NCBI GenBank assembly: GCA_023458595.1
Contig: JAEWYT010000016.1
Coordinates: forward strand, 5,291 to 69,290
DNA length: 64,000 bases
DNA from: Pseudomonadota bacterium
Lineage (GTDB): Bacteria > Pseudomonadota > Alphaproteobacteria > Rhizobiales > Tepidamorphaceae
Direction: 5' to 3'
Under the pieces are notes generated by a model. It ran no database searches. It was not told the origin of the DNA and saw nothing but the letters and a program-made list of their open reading frames with translations. Of this stretch, positions 35,239 through 45,754 are shown in pieces (within the stretch, counting starts at the first letter, position 1; every line of letters starts with the position of its first letter). Position numbers and translations under genes: made by a program.

Positions 35239-35685
35239 TCAGCGCCTCAGTCTGATGTTCAGACCTTCGAGGTTGATCGAGAAATCGATGCCCATCTGGG
35301 CGCCAACCAGTTCGATCGTGACCCCCCTGGCGTTGGTCATCACGGCCGCCCTTCCGCCGGCCGCGACGGCAAGACCGGCCCCGGCTGCCGAGAAGACGCC
35401 TTCGATGTCCTCGGGCCTGGTGATGTTGCGCACCTTGCCTTCCAGCGTGGCCTTGGACAAAGCGATCTGCCATCCCGCGCTGACCCCGGTAACCCTCAGC
35501 GGGTAGGTCTTGCCGTCGAGCGTCAGAGTACCCCGGCCGCCCGACGCCCCGATGATGAAGGCCGCCCTCGTGATCTGCAGCCGAATGGTGCCGGTTGCCG
35601 CCTGCGCGTCCGCGACACCAGCCAGGATACCCGCAAAAAGGAACGCTATCGCGCTCGCCATGCAGAGCACACGCCGTCTCGTCAT
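35239..35685 (-). CDS. secreted protein of unknown function
   Basis: A 148-residue protein with a signal peptide ending in ADA near residue 27. The mature part is beta-rich and Gly/Ala-rich: GRGTLTLDGKTYPLRVTGVS, then EDIEGVFSAAGAGLAVAAGGRAAVMTNARG, then ELVGAQMGIDF. The pattern faintly recalls small SYLF/DUF1134-like secreted proteins, but I cannot assign a family. AGGAG precedes the ATG. It is a single gene transcribed against the TetR gene. Confidence 0.6.
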   Translation of the reverse strand: MTRRRVLCMASAIAFLFAGILAGVADAQAATGTIRLQITRAAFIIGASGGRGTLTLDGKTYPLRVTGVSAGWQIALSKATLEGKVRNITRPEDIEGVFSAAGAGLAVAAGGRAAVMTNARGVTIELVGAQMGIDFSINLEGLNIRLRR

Positions 35686-35895
35686 ATTGTCTCCTTCGAA
35701 TCGCGTTTCAGCCGCCTAATAAACATACATTCCCGCAAAACACGCACACACGCCAGTCGGGAATCGCGACTCCGATGTCGCCTGGGCGGGCGAAGGGCGT
35801 TATAGGGGCGGAAACGGAATCCGTGTTGACTAGGCGCGGTCTCACCCCCCGGAACCGGCCGGTGCACGGTGATCTGGAACGAAGAGGGAGTCGCA

Positions 35896-36177
35896 ATGCC
35901 GAGATATTCGCACAGGCTCTTGCTGTTGGCGGTTGCCGGATCGGTGGCGGTCGCCGGCCTTGCCGCCGCCCAGTCGGACGACGACGTGGAGGCCGCCGAG
36001 ATCGTGGCGACGCAGCTTCGCGCACAGGGCTACGATTGCGTCGATCCGCACAAGGCGGAGCGCGACACGGGCGATTCGACGCCCGGCGAGGAGGCGTGGA
36101 TCGTCACCTGCGACAACGCCACCTACCGCGTGAAGCTCGTCCCCGACCAGGCCGCCAAGGTCGAGCAGATCGACTAG
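35896..36177 (+). CDS. small secreted protein
   Basis: A 93-residue protein with a signal peptide ending in AAA near residue 26. The mature part is acidic, with CVDPHKAERDTGD and VTCDNATYRVKLVPDQAAKVEQ holding two Cys that could pair. The end resembles the closing strand of PepSY-like small periplasmic domains. AGGGAG precedes the ATG. No function is assigned. Confidence 0.6.
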   Translation: MPRYSHRLLLLAVAGSVAVAGLAAAQSDDDVEAAEIVATQLRAQGYDCVDPHKAERDTGDSTPGEEAWIVTCDNATYRVKLVPDQAAKVEQID

Positions 36178-36244
36178 TCCGTCCGCGCGCCTGCTCCATA
36201 TAGGTGATGCGGCGCGGCGCGCGCCGCACGATCGGGAGGCCGCT

Positions 36245-37162
36245 ATGAGCTGGATGCCGGACAAGGATCCCGTCCTCGGCGATGCGCAATCCTGCGACGC
36301 GCTTGATCTCGTCATCGTCCCCCGGGTGCGCGACATCGGCGGCTTCAGCGTCCGCCGCGCGCTCCCCCACGGACGGCGGCAGATGGTCGGGCCGTTCATC
36401 TTCTTCGATCAGATGGGCCCGGCGCAGTTTCTCGCCGGACAGGGCATGGACGTTCGCCCGCATCCCCATATCGGGCTCGCCACCGTCACCTATCTCTTCG
36501 ACGGCCGCGTCATGCACCGCGACAGCGAAGGCAACGCGCTGGAGATCACGCCGGGCGCCATGAACCTGATGACGGCCGGTCGCGGCATCGTCCATTCCGA
36601 GCGCACGCCCGGCGACGTGCGGGAAACGGGCGGCGCCATGTTCGGAATCCAGAGCTGGATCGCCCTGCCGGAGGCGGACGAGGACATCGATCCCTCGTTC
36701 CAGCATTTCGACGATGCGAGCCTGCCCGTCGTCGAGGATGGCGGCGTCCGCGCCCGCGTGATCGCCGGCAAGGCCTTCGGCCGTGTCTCGCCCGTCGGCA
36801 TGCGGTCCGACTGGTTCTATGTCGAGGTGATCCTTGCCGACGGGGCGAACGCGCCACTCGATCCCGACTACGAGGAGCGCGCGATCTATGTGGTGAGCGG
36901 CGTGGTCGAGGTCGCCGGAGATCGTTTCGAGGGCCCGCGCCTGCTGATCTTCCGCCCCGGCGACCGCATCACGGTCACGGCCTTCGGCCCCGCCCGGCTG
37001 ATGTTTCTCGGCGGCACGGCGATGGAAGGCCCCCGCTACATCTGGTGGAACTTCGTCTCCTCCCGCAAGGAGCGCATCGAGGAGGCCAAGGAGGACTGGA
37101 AGACGGGCCGCTTCGGGCAGGTGCCCGACGAGACCGAGTTCACCCCGCTTCCCGAACGGTAG
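36245..37162 (+). CDS. pirin family protein
   Basis: A 305-residue bicupin. The N-terminal cupin has PHPHIGLATVTYLFDG near 77-92 and MHRDSEGN, with His and Glu metal ligands, then GRGIVHSERTP near 116. A second cupin holds EERAIYVVSGVVEVAG near 214. Bacterial pirins bind iron, and some show quercetinase activity or modulate pyruvate metabolism. GGGAGG precedes the ATG. It begins a same-strand run with an ACT protein and a methyltransferase, with a 56-base gap. Confidence 0.87.
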   Translation: MSWMPDKDPVLGDAQSCDALDLVIVPRVRDIGGFSVRRALPHGRRQMVGPFIFFDQMGPAQFLAGQGMDVRPHPHIGLATVTYLFDGRVMHRDSEGNALEITPGAMNLMTAGRGIVHSERTPGDVRETGGAMFGIQSWIALPEADEDIDPSFQHFDDASLPVVEDGGVRARVIAGKAFGRVSPVGMRSDWFYVEVILADGANAPLDPDYEERAIYVVSGVVEVAGDRFEGPRLLIFRPGDRITVTAFGPARLMFLGGTAMEGPRYIWWNFVSSRKERIEEAKEDWKTGRFGQVPDETEFTPLPER

Positions 37163-37218
37163 TCCGCCGCGCAAGCTGTGCTAAGAAAGGCGAAAGAACG
37201 CGAACGGGGAGGGCGGAA

Positions 37219-37740
37219 ATGCCGGTCGGACTGGTGTTGACCATCATCGCGAAGGATCGTCCGGGCCTCGTGCAGACGATATCCGAGACGGTGGCGGCGC
37301 ATGGCGGCAACTGGATCGAGTCCTCGATGGCGCGGCTCGGCGGCGAGTTTGCCGGCATCGTTCTCGTCGACGTTCCCGATGACGCGGTCGTCGGGCTCGA
37401 AGCAGCGCTCGCGACGCTCGGCGAGCAGGGAATCGCAGTCGCGGCACGCCGTTCCGATGGAACGGTCGCACCGAAGGGCCATGTCGCCTTCCTGGAGCTG
37501 ACCGGCAGCGATCATCCCGGCATCGTCCGCGACATCTCGGCGGCTCTCGCCCGTCACGGTGCGAGCATCGACGACCTGGAGACCAGCGTCTTCACCGGCT
37601 CCATGTCCGGCGAGGCGCTGTTCCAGGCGAAGGCGCGCATCGTCCTTCCCGAAGCGCTTTCGACGGACGCCCTGCGCGAGGCGCTCGAGGGCATAGCCCA
37701 GGACGTCATGGTCGAGATCGCGCTCAAGGATGCGGACTGA
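37219..37740 (+). CDS. two-ACT-domain regulatory protein (GcvR-like)
   Basis: A 173-residue protein made of two ACT domains. The first starts LTIIAKDRPGLVQTI and the second FLELTGSDHPGIVRDI near residue 93, each with the Gly-containing ligand loop. This is the GcvR family plan, in which ACT domains bind small molecules such as glycine to control a partner protein. GGGAGGGCGG precedes the ATG. It sits between pirin and methyltransferase genes, and no partner transcription factor is adjacent. Confidence 0.8.
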   Translation: MPVGLVLTIIAKDRPGLVQTISETVAAHGGNWIESSMARLGGEFAGIVLVDVPDDAVVGLEAALATLGEQGIAVAARRSDGTVAPKGHVAFLELTGSDHPGIVRDISAALARHGASIDDLETSVFTGSMSGEALFQAKARIVLPEALSTDALREALEGIAQDVMVEIALKDAD

Positions 37741-37756
37741 AAGGGAGGATGCCGCC

Positions 37757-38593
37757 ATGGGCGCGCCGGCGATCAGCCTGAAGACGTTCTACGACGAGCA
37801 CCCGATCAACGAAACGGAGATCTTGCAGAAGCTCGAGGCCGAAGGCGTCAGCCGCGCCGATGTCAAACCCGAAGACCTGTCGCGCTACGACCAGGACCAC
37901 TACGGCGGGATTCCCGCAACCGACAAGCTCGTCGCCGCGCTGGGCATCGAGCCCGGAATGCGGGTTCTCGACATCTGCTCGGGCATGGGCGGCACCAGCC
38001 GCTATCTCGCCTATCGCTACGGTGCCATCGTGCTCGGCGTCGACATCACCGAATCCCGTGTCGTCGGTGCCGCGCGGCTGACCGAACTCGCCGGCCTCGA
38101 CGACAAGGTCACGTTTCAGGTCGCCGACGCTTCGAAGCTTGATCTGGAGGAGGGGAGCTTCGACCGGGCGGTCAGCCAGGAAGCCTTCCTGCACGTATCC
38201 GACAAGGAGGGCGTCTTCAGGGGTTGCCACTGCGCGCTGAAACCCGGCGGCGGCTTCGGCTTCACCGACTGGATCGCCACGGAGGAATTGAGCGAGGAAG
38301 CCCGGCGCATCTTCGCCGAGACCTTCGCCGCTCCGCGCCTGATCGGATTTGCAGACTACGGCCGGATGCTGGAGGAGGCCGGTTTCGTTGCCGTGCGGGC
38401 GGAAAACCTGTCGGCTGAATGGCGCGTGATTCTGACCGAACGGCTGGCCATGTTCCGTTCTCTCGAAAAGGAGACGGTCGCCCGATTCGGCCGCGAGCGC
38501 TTCGATAGCTACATCCGCAACTACGAGTTCTTCGTCGACCGGATCGCCGCCGGCGCGCTGGGCGGCGGGCGGTTCGTGGCGTGGAAACCCTAG
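37757..38593 (+). CDS. SAM-dependent methyltransferase
   Basis: A 278-residue class I methyltransferase. After an N-terminal helical part, GMRVLDICSGMGGTSRYLA near 75-93 is the SAM loop. VLGVDITESRV binds the ribose and DRAVSQEAFLHVSDK near 144 forms the active-site side. The arrangement resembles sarcosine/dimethylglycine and related N-methyltransferases. A GGGAGG site lies 9 bases before the ATG. It follows the ACT-protein gene closely, so co-expression is likely. The substrate is not identified. Confidence 0.8.
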   Translation: MGAPAISLKTFYDEHPINETEILQKLEAEGVSRADVKPEDLSRYDQDHYGGIPATDKLVAALGIEPGMRVLDICSGMGGTSRYLAYRYGAIVLGVDITESRVVGAARLTELAGLDDKVTFQVADASKLDLEEGSFDRAVSQEAFLHVSDKEGVFRGCHCALKPGGGFGFTDWIATEELSEEARRIFAETFAAPRLIGFADYGRMLEEAGFVAVRAENLSAEWRVILTERLAMFRSLEKETVARFGRERFDSYIRNYEFFVDRIAAGALGGGRFVAWKP

Positions 38594-38804
38594 AATCCGG
38601 CCGGTGAGTGTCGCCCGCCCTTCGAGACGGACGCTTTCGCGCCGTCCCCATGGCAAGGAGCGGCGCCAGCCACGTCTCGAGCCACCGGCGTGAGAACCGG
38701 GACGCCGGTCGGTCCGTCTCCGCGCGCGGGGCGGATCGGGCACTGGATTTCGGATTCGATGTGCCCTAGATGCCCGCGCCGACCCCCCGTGCCGCGACCC
38801 GCCG

Positions 38805-39731
38805 ATGCAACCCATCGTTTCCATCTCCAACGTGTCGAAGACCTACGCGTCCGGTTTCCGGGCACTTGGAGGCATCGACCTCGACATCGTGCCGGGCGAG
38901 ATCTTCGCGCTGCTGGGTCCCAACGGCGCCGGCAAGACGACGCTGATCTCGATCGTCTGTGGTCTCGTCAACGCCAGCGGCGGCACGGTGACCGCCGGCG
39001 GCCACGACATCGTCCGCGACTATCGCGCCGCGCGCGCCCTGATCGGTCTGGTGCCGCAGGAACTCACCACGGACGCCTTCGAGACGGTCTGGGCGACGGT
39101 GAACCTGAGCCGCGGCCTGTTCGGCAAGCGCCGCGACCACGCCCGCGTCGAGACGGTGCTGCGACAGCTTTCCCTGTGGGACAAGAAGGACGACAAGATC
39201 GTCACCCTGTCGGGCGGCATGAAGCGGCGCCTGATGATCGCCAAGGCGCTGGCGCACGCGCCGCGCATCCTGTTCCTCGACGAGCCGACGGCCGGCGTCG
39301 ACGTGGAGTTGCGCCGCGACATGTGGGAACTGGTGCGCGGGCTGCGCGCCGACGGCGTCACCGTCATCCTCACCACCCACTACATCGAGGAAGCCGAGGA
39401 GATGGCGGACCGCATCGGCGTCATCAACAAGGGCGAGCTGATCCTCGTCGAGGACAAGGCCGAGCTGATCCGCAAGCTCGGCCGCAAGGCGCTGGTGCTG
39501 CATCTCCACGAGCCGCTGACCGCGGTGCCCGAGAGCCTCGGCAAATACGGACTGGAGCTTTCGGCGGACGGCGGCGAGCTGACCTATACCTACGACACGC
39601 AGGGCGAGCGGACAGGGATCACGGCGCTTCTCACCGATCTCGCCGCCGCCGGCATCCGCTTCCGCGACCTGCAGACCGAGCAGAGCTCGCTCGAGGAGAT
39701 CTTCGTCAACCTGGTGAGTGAGCGGAAATGA
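38805..39731 (+). CDS. ABC transporter ATP-binding protein (ABC-2 exporter)
   Basis: A 308-residue ATPase. Walker A GPNGAGKTT is near residues 38-46, the Q-loop is VPQELT near 83, the signature is LSGGMKRRL near 135 and Walker B with catalytic Glu is ILFLDEPTAGVD near 158. TTHYIEEAEEM supplies the H-loop. It closely resembles YadG/CcmA-type subunits of ABC-2 exporters. It overlaps the permease gene by ATGA, making a complete two-gene exporter. Confidence 0.92.
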   Translation: MQPIVSISNVSKTYASGFRALGGIDLDIVPGEIFALLGPNGAGKTTLISIVCGLVNASGGTVTAGGHDIVRDYRAARALIGLVPQELTTDAFETVWATVNLSRGLFGKRRDHARVETVLRQLSLWDKKDDKIVTLSGGMKRRLMIAKALAHAPRILFLDEPTAGVDVELRRDMWELVRGLRADGVTVILTTHYIEEAEEMADRIGVINKGELILVEDKAELIRKLGRKALVLHLHEPLTAVPESLGKYGLELSADGGELTYTYDTQGERTGITALLTDLAAAGIRFRDLQTEQSSLEEIFVNLVSERK

Positions 39732-40489
39732 ACCTGCTGGCCGTCCGCGCGATCTATCTCTACGAGATGCACCGCACCTGGCGCACGCTGTTCCAGAGCA
39801 TCGTCTCGCCGGTCATCTCGACGTCGCTCTACTTCGTCGTCTTCGGCGCGGCCATCGGCTCGCGGATCAGCGAGATCGACGGCATCAGCTACGGCGCCTT
39901 CATCGTGCCGGGGCTCATCATGCTGTCGCTGCTGACCCAGTCGATCTCCAACGCCTCCTTCGGCATCTATTTCCCGAAGTTCATCGGCACGATCTACGAA
40001 GTGATGTCGGCGCCGGTGTCCTATCTCGAGATCGTCGTCGCCTATGTCGGCGCGGCGGCGACGAAATCGCTGATCCTCGGCCTGATCATCCTGGCGACGT
40101 CCACCCTGTTCGTTCCGATAAGGATCGAGCATCCCGTCTGGATGCTCGTCTTCATGGTATTGACGGCGTTCACCTTTTCGCTGTTCGGCTTCATCATCGG
40201 CATCTGGGCCGGCAGCTTCGAGCAGCTCCAGATCGTGCCGCTCCTGATCATCACGCCGCTGACGTTCCTCGGCGGCAGCTTCTACTCGATCAACATGCTG
40301 CCGCCGTTCTGGCAGACGGTGTCGCTCGCCAATCCGGTCGTCTACCTCGTCTCGGGCTTCCGCTGGAGTTTCTTCGAGCATTCGGACGTGGCCGTCGGGG
40401 TGAGCCTCGTCATGACGCTCGCGTTCCTGGGCGTCTGCCTCGCCATTGTCGGCTGGATGTTCAGGACGGGCTACCGGCTGAAGGCGTGA
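39728..40489 (+). CDS. ABC-2 type transporter permease
   Basis: A 253-residue membrane protein with six helices. It has the ABC-2 signature region: FLGGSFYSINMLPPFWQTVS near 180 leads to NPVVYLVSGFRW, as in YadH and NodJ. It is translationally coupled to the ATPase gene. The cargo is unknown; relatives export lipids, polysaccharide or drugs. Confidence 0.9.
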   Translation: MNLLAVRAIYLYEMHRTWRTLFQSIVSPVISTSLYFVVFGAAIGSRISEIDGISYGAFIVPGLIMLSLLTQSISNASFGIYFPKFIGTIYEVMSAPVSYLEIVVAYVGAAATKSLILGLIILATSTLFVPIRIEHPVWMLVFMVLTAFTFSLFGFIIGIWAGSFEQLQIVPLLIITPLTFLGGSFYSINMLPPFWQTVSLANPVVYLVSGFRWSFFEHSDVAVGVSLVMTLAFLGVCLAIVGWMFRTGYRLKA

Positions 40490-40596
40490 GCGGGCAGATC
40501 GTGTCGGCCGGCATCTGGCCGCCATCGGCAGCCAGCGGCTATAAGGCAGGGGGCGTCGCGCGATCCCGCTGACGGGTTTCCAGGAGCTGATGTGCC

Positions 40597-41241
40597 ATGT
40601 ACCAGCCACCGCTGTTTCGCGAGGACCGTCTGGAGGTTCAGCACGACCTCATCCGCGCGTATCCGCTGGGCCTTCTTGTCACCGCCGGTCCGGACGGGCT
40701 GATGGCGAACCCCATTCCGTTCCTCGTCGACCCGAAGGCGTCCGAAAAGGGCACGCTGCTGGCCCACCTCGCCCGTGCCAACCCGCAATGGCGCGAGCTT
40801 GCCGCCGTCGAGGAATGCCTGGTGGTCTTCCAGGGCCCGCAGGACTACGTCACGCCGTCCTGGTACGCGACCAAGCGCGAGACCGGCAAGGTCGTGCCGA
40901 CCTGGAACTACGCCACGGTGCATGCCTGGGGACGGCCGACGGTGATCGAGGACGCCGAATGGCTTCGCCGCCAGATCGACGAATTGACGGACTCCCGCGA
41001 GCATGGCCGCCCGCAGCCCTGGAAGGTTGACGATGCGCCCCCCGATTTCGTCGATGCGCAGGTGCGCGGTATCGTCGGCGTCGAAATCCCGATCGCCCGC
41101 ATGGAGGGCAAGTGGAAGGTCAGCCAGAACCGCCCGGAAGCCGACCGCGTGGGCGTGATCGAGGGCTTTCGCGCCGCAGGCCTGCGCGGCGAAGCGATGG
41201 CGGCGGCGGTCGAGGAACGCGGTGGGGCGCGAAAGGGCTGA
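40597..41241 (+). CDS. PaiB-like FMN-binding protein
   Basis: A 214-residue protein of the PaiB/FMN-binding negative transcriptional regulator family. MYQPPLFREDR at the N-terminus, HLARANPQWRE near 60, VFQGPQDYVTPSWYATKRETGKVVPTWNY near 77-105 and GKWKVSQNRPEAD near 170 are all characteristic. It has a split-barrel fold likely to bind FMN or heme. In Bacillus PaiB affects sporulation and protease genes, but bacterial homologues elsewhere may be enzymes. Confidence 0.88.
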   Translation: MYQPPLFREDRLEVQHDLIRAYPLGLLVTAGPDGLMANPIPFLVDPKASEKGTLLAHLARANPQWRELAAVEECLVVFQGPQDYVTPSWYATKRETGKVVPTWNYATVHAWGRPTVIEDAEWLRRQIDELTDSREHGRPQPWKVDDAPPDFVDAQVRGIVGVEIPIARMEGKWKVSQNRPEADRVGVIEGFRAAGLRGEAMAAAVEERGGARKG

Positions 41242-41370
41242 CCGTACCCGCTTCCCACCCCGCAATTCCCGTGCTAACTACCCCCGCCAATCTTTTCCCT
41301 TAGACCGCGAGTCGCCGATTGGGGCTCTTTCAGCCCGTCCGCTGCGCATTCGCTTACCCGGGAGTTGGCG

Positions 41371-42879
<1,509 letters not shown>

Positions 42880-42894
42880 AGGAAACCGGAACCG

Positions 42895-43716
42895 TCAGGC
42901 CGTCGCGGAGACGATGGCGGCCGGTATCGGAATGCGCCAGGGGCCGGCCTCGCCGAATTCCGATATGATGGTCTCGATCACCGCGGTCCGGATGGCCGAT
43001 TTGTTCGTATCGGGTTGCGCGCGCAACAGCAGCGCGCCGCGCACGGTTCCGTTCAGGAAATAGTCGAACGGGGTGGCCGGATCGTCCACCATCCATGCGC
43101 AGTCCACCGTATCCAGAACCGGCGCCTTGAATCCGGCGTTCTCCAGCGCGGGAAAGGCAACGGAAGGGTCGGCATAAGCGTGAATGGGCGGCCCAGCCGG
43201 CAGGACGACCGTTGGGTCGCCGTGCTTCCCGATCGAGCCGAACACGATACGAAACGCCGGAGACACCTCGGGGCCATGCCACGCGGAATAGGCGAAGCGG
43301 CCGCCCGGACGCAGAACCCGTCTCGCCTCCGAAATCGCGCGCTCGGAATCGGGAATGTGCAGGATCCCGAATCCCATGGTGACCGCGTCGAAGCTGCCGT
43401 CCTCGAAGGGCAGGGCCGTCGCGTCGCCTTCCATGAATTCGACGCCGGAAATGTTCGACCGCGCCAGATCCAGCATGGCCGGCGAAAAATCCAGGCCCGT
43501 CACCTCGGCGCCCGCGCTCTCGAGGCCGCTGGAAACGATGCCCTGTCCGCAGCAGACATCAAGCGCCTTTGCGTACGGGCCGGCCCGTACGGCCGCGACC
43601 AGGCCGGGGACACATTGCTGCGCCGCGGTCGCGAATCCACTCGCGTAGGCACTGGCGACCTCGGGCGTTCCCCAGCCCGCATACTCTGCCCGGCCGAATT
43701 CTGCGAAGTCGGTCAT
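42895..43716 (-). CDS. class I SAM-dependent methyltransferase
   Basis: A 273-residue methyltransferase of the UbiE/Methyltransf_11 type. ALDVCCGQGIVSSGLE near 50-65 is the SAM loop, then VTGLDFSPAML, EGDATALPFEDGSFDAVTMGFGILHI near 95-120 and RVLRPGGRFAYSAW near 132. The ATG at 43716 has AAGGGG nine bases upstream. It is transcribed alone, against guaB. The substrate is unknown. Confidence 0.83.
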   Translation of the reverse strand: MTDFAEFGRAEYAGWGTPEVASAYASGFATAAQQCVPGLVAAVRAGPYAKALDVCCGQGIVSSGLESAGAEVTGLDFSPAMLDLARSNISGVEFMEGDATALPFEDGSFDAVTMGFGILHIPDSERAISEARRVLRPGGRFAYSAWHGPEVSPAFRIVFGSIGKHGDPTVVLPAGPPIHAYADPSVAFPALENAGFKAPVLDTVDCAWMVDDPATPFDYFLNGTVRGALLLRAQPDTNKSAIRTAVIETIISEFGEAGPWRIPIPAAIVSATA

Positions 43717-43877
43717 CCGCAAAGCCCCTTGCAAGCGCATTTCTGAAATTCAGTGCATTTGAAACTATAGCAGGCGGCCTTTCGCGGCGTGACAGCTATG
43801 GGTAGAAATACGCGGCCCGACATCCCCCTCGCCGGTCCGAACCGCCTATAGTGCGCGCGAATGACCGGGGAGAACCG

Positions 43878-44846
43878 ATGATTCCGCCGAAATCCGACCT
43901 GACGATCTGCTTCGCGCACGTTGCCTACGCGCTGAACGAGCGATTCGAGGCGCGGCGGACGGGTATCCGCAGCTTCCAGGTCTGGAACCGCGACGATCTC
44001 GAGGCGCGCATCGGCGAGGCCGACGTTCTGGTGTGTTCAAGCCTCTGGCGGGACCGGTTCCTTGCCGGGGCCCCTAAGCTCCGGTTCATCCAGGCGGTCT
44101 CGGCCGGCGTCGATTTCTTCGGCGCCGACGAGCTTGCACGACACGGCGTCCGGCTGGCCAGCGCGCGCGGCGCCAACGCCCGGGCGGTGTCGGACCACGC
44201 GATAGGCCTGATCCTGGCGCTGACCCGCCGACTGACGGAGGCGCGCGACAACCAAGCGAAGCGCTTCTGGCGCGGGATGGCCCTCGACCGCGGCCTTCGC
44301 GAGGACGAGCTAAGCGACAAGACGCTGCTGGTCGTCGGCCTCGGTGCGATCGGCGACCGGATCGCCAGGCTCGCCAGGGCGTTCGAGATGACCGTCATCG
44401 GCGTCCGCCGCGATCCGGCCGGCGGCAGGGGCCATGCGGATGCTGTCCACGGCCTCGACGCCCTCGACACGCTGCTGCCTCGGGCCGATTTCGTCGTGCT
44501 CGCCTGTCCGCTGACGAAAGAGACGGCGAAGCTGATGAATGCCCGCACGCTCGGGCTGATGAAGCCCACGGCGTATCTCGTCAATGTCGCCCGCGGCGGC
44601 TGCGTCGACGAGGCCGCGCTCTCCGCCGCGCTGACCGAAGGCGGCATCGCCGGTGCGGCGCTCGACGTCGCCGCCGAGGAGCCGCTGCCGCCGGATGCGC
44701 CGCTCTGGAACCTGCCGAACCTCTTCGTCACGCCGCACACCGCCGGCGAGACCCGCCGCTACGAGGACAACGTGCTCGATATCCTTCAGGAAAACCTCGA
44801 CCGCCTCTGGCGCGGCGAGGAAACGCTGCGCAATCAGGTCGTCTGA
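43878..44846 (+). CDS. D-2-hydroxyacid dehydrogenase family protein
   Basis: A 322-residue NAD(P)-dependent dehydrogenase. A formate/glycerate dehydrogenase-type N-terminal domain is followed by VVGLGAIGDRIARLARAF near 149-166, the dinucleotide fold. VNVARGGCVDEAAL near 236 gives the catalytic Arg, AAEEPLPPDAPLW the Glu and VTPHTAGE near 285 the His. It likely reduces or oxidises a 2-oxo/2-hydroxy acid. GGGGAG precedes the ATG. It converges with the alpha/beta hydrolase gene. Confidence 0.88.
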   Translation: MIPPKSDLTICFAHVAYALNERFEARRTGIRSFQVWNRDDLEARIGEADVLVCSSLWRDRFLAGAPKLRFIQAVSAGVDFFGADELARHGVRLASARGANARAVSDHAIGLILALTRRLTEARDNQAKRFWRGMALDRGLREDELSDKTLLVVGLGAIGDRIARLARAFEMTVIGVRRDPAGGRGHADAVHGLDALDTLLPRADFVVLACPLTKETAKLMNARTLGLMKPTAYLVNVARGGCVDEAALSAALTEGGIAGAALDVAAEEPLPPDAPLWNLPNLFVTPHTAGETRRYEDNVLDILQENLDRLWRGEETLRNQVV

Positions 44847-44858
44847 CGGCCGGCCGCC

Positions 44859-45737
44859 CTACTTGAGCTTCATCAGTTCGCCCGCCGTCTTCGGGTCGCG
44901 CGCCGGCCAGCGGTCGTGCTCGACCTGAGCGAGGAAATCGGCGACCAACGCGTTGAACAGCGCTGGCTCCTCGAGGTTCACCGCGTGCCCGGTCTTCGGC
45001 AGGATCGCCAGGCCCGCGGTCGCCATGACGCTCTTCAGGAACAGGCTCGTCTTCACGCAATGGGCGTCCTCGTCGCCGACAACGAACAGCGTCGGCACGG
45101 GGAGCGCGGAAAACTGCGGCTCGAAGTCGTAGAGCGAGGGCCGCGTGCCCTGATAGCCACGCATGGTGTTGGCCGACCCCCTGGCCGAATGCTCGGCGAG
45201 CTGGCGCTGGAACTCGGCGAAGCCGCGCGGGTCCTTCTCGAAAAGCGTCTGGCGCGTCGCCGCCCTGCCGTAGATCTCCGCGAAGGCCTCCATGCCCTTC
45301 GCCTCGATCAGGTCGGCGGTTGCGATCGCCTCCTGCTTGAAGCGGGCGTGGTAATCCGGGTCGGAGCCCGCCCCGGCGCCGGCGGCGACCAGCGACAGCG
45401 CGCGGTCGGGACAGGCGAGGCCGAAATGCAGGGTCGCGAAGCCGCCCATCGACAGGCCGACGATGTGGGCCTTGTCGATGGAAAGCCCGTCCATCACGTC
45501 GGCGATGTCGGCGGCGACGCGCTCCTGGTTGTACATCGCCGGGTCCTCCGGCACGTCGGAGGGCAGGTAGCCGCGCGCCGAATAGGTGATGCAGCGGTAG
45601 CGCCGCGCGAAATAGCGCACCTGCGGCTCCCAGCTCCTGAGGTCGCCGCCGAATTCGTGCACGAAGACGATCGGATCGCCCGCGCCGGTGTCCTCGACAT
45701 GGAGGCCGACGCCGTCGGCGGTGGTGATTCGTGGCAT
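44859..45737 (-). CDS. alpha/beta fold hydrolase
   Basis: A 292-residue hydrolase. FVHEFGGDLRSWEPQV near 25-40 forms the oxyanion region, HIVGLSMGGFATLH carries nucleophile Ser96, FVVGDEDAHCVKTS the Asp and LPKTGHAVNLEEP the His. It resembles 3-oxoadipate enol-lactonase-like and related esterases, but the substrate cannot be fixed. GGGAG precedes the ATG. It lies 17 bases after an SDR gene on the same strand, so both probably form an operon. Confidence 0.85.
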   Translation of the reverse strand: MPRITTADGVGLHVEDTGAGDPIVFVHEFGGDLRSWEPQVRYFARRYRCITYSARGYLPSDVPEDPAMYNQERVAADIADVMDGLSIDKAHIVGLSMGGFATLHFGLACPDRALSLVAAGAGAGSDPDYHARFKQEAIATADLIEAKGMEAFAEIYGRAATRQTLFEKDPRGFAEFQRQLAEHSARGSANTMRGYQGTRPSLYDFEPQFSALPVPTLFVVGDEDAHCVKTSLFLKSVMATAGLAILPKTGHAVNLEEPALFNALVADFLAQVEHDRWPARDPKTAGELMKLK

Positions 45738-45754
45738 GGGCGGTCTCCCGGGGT

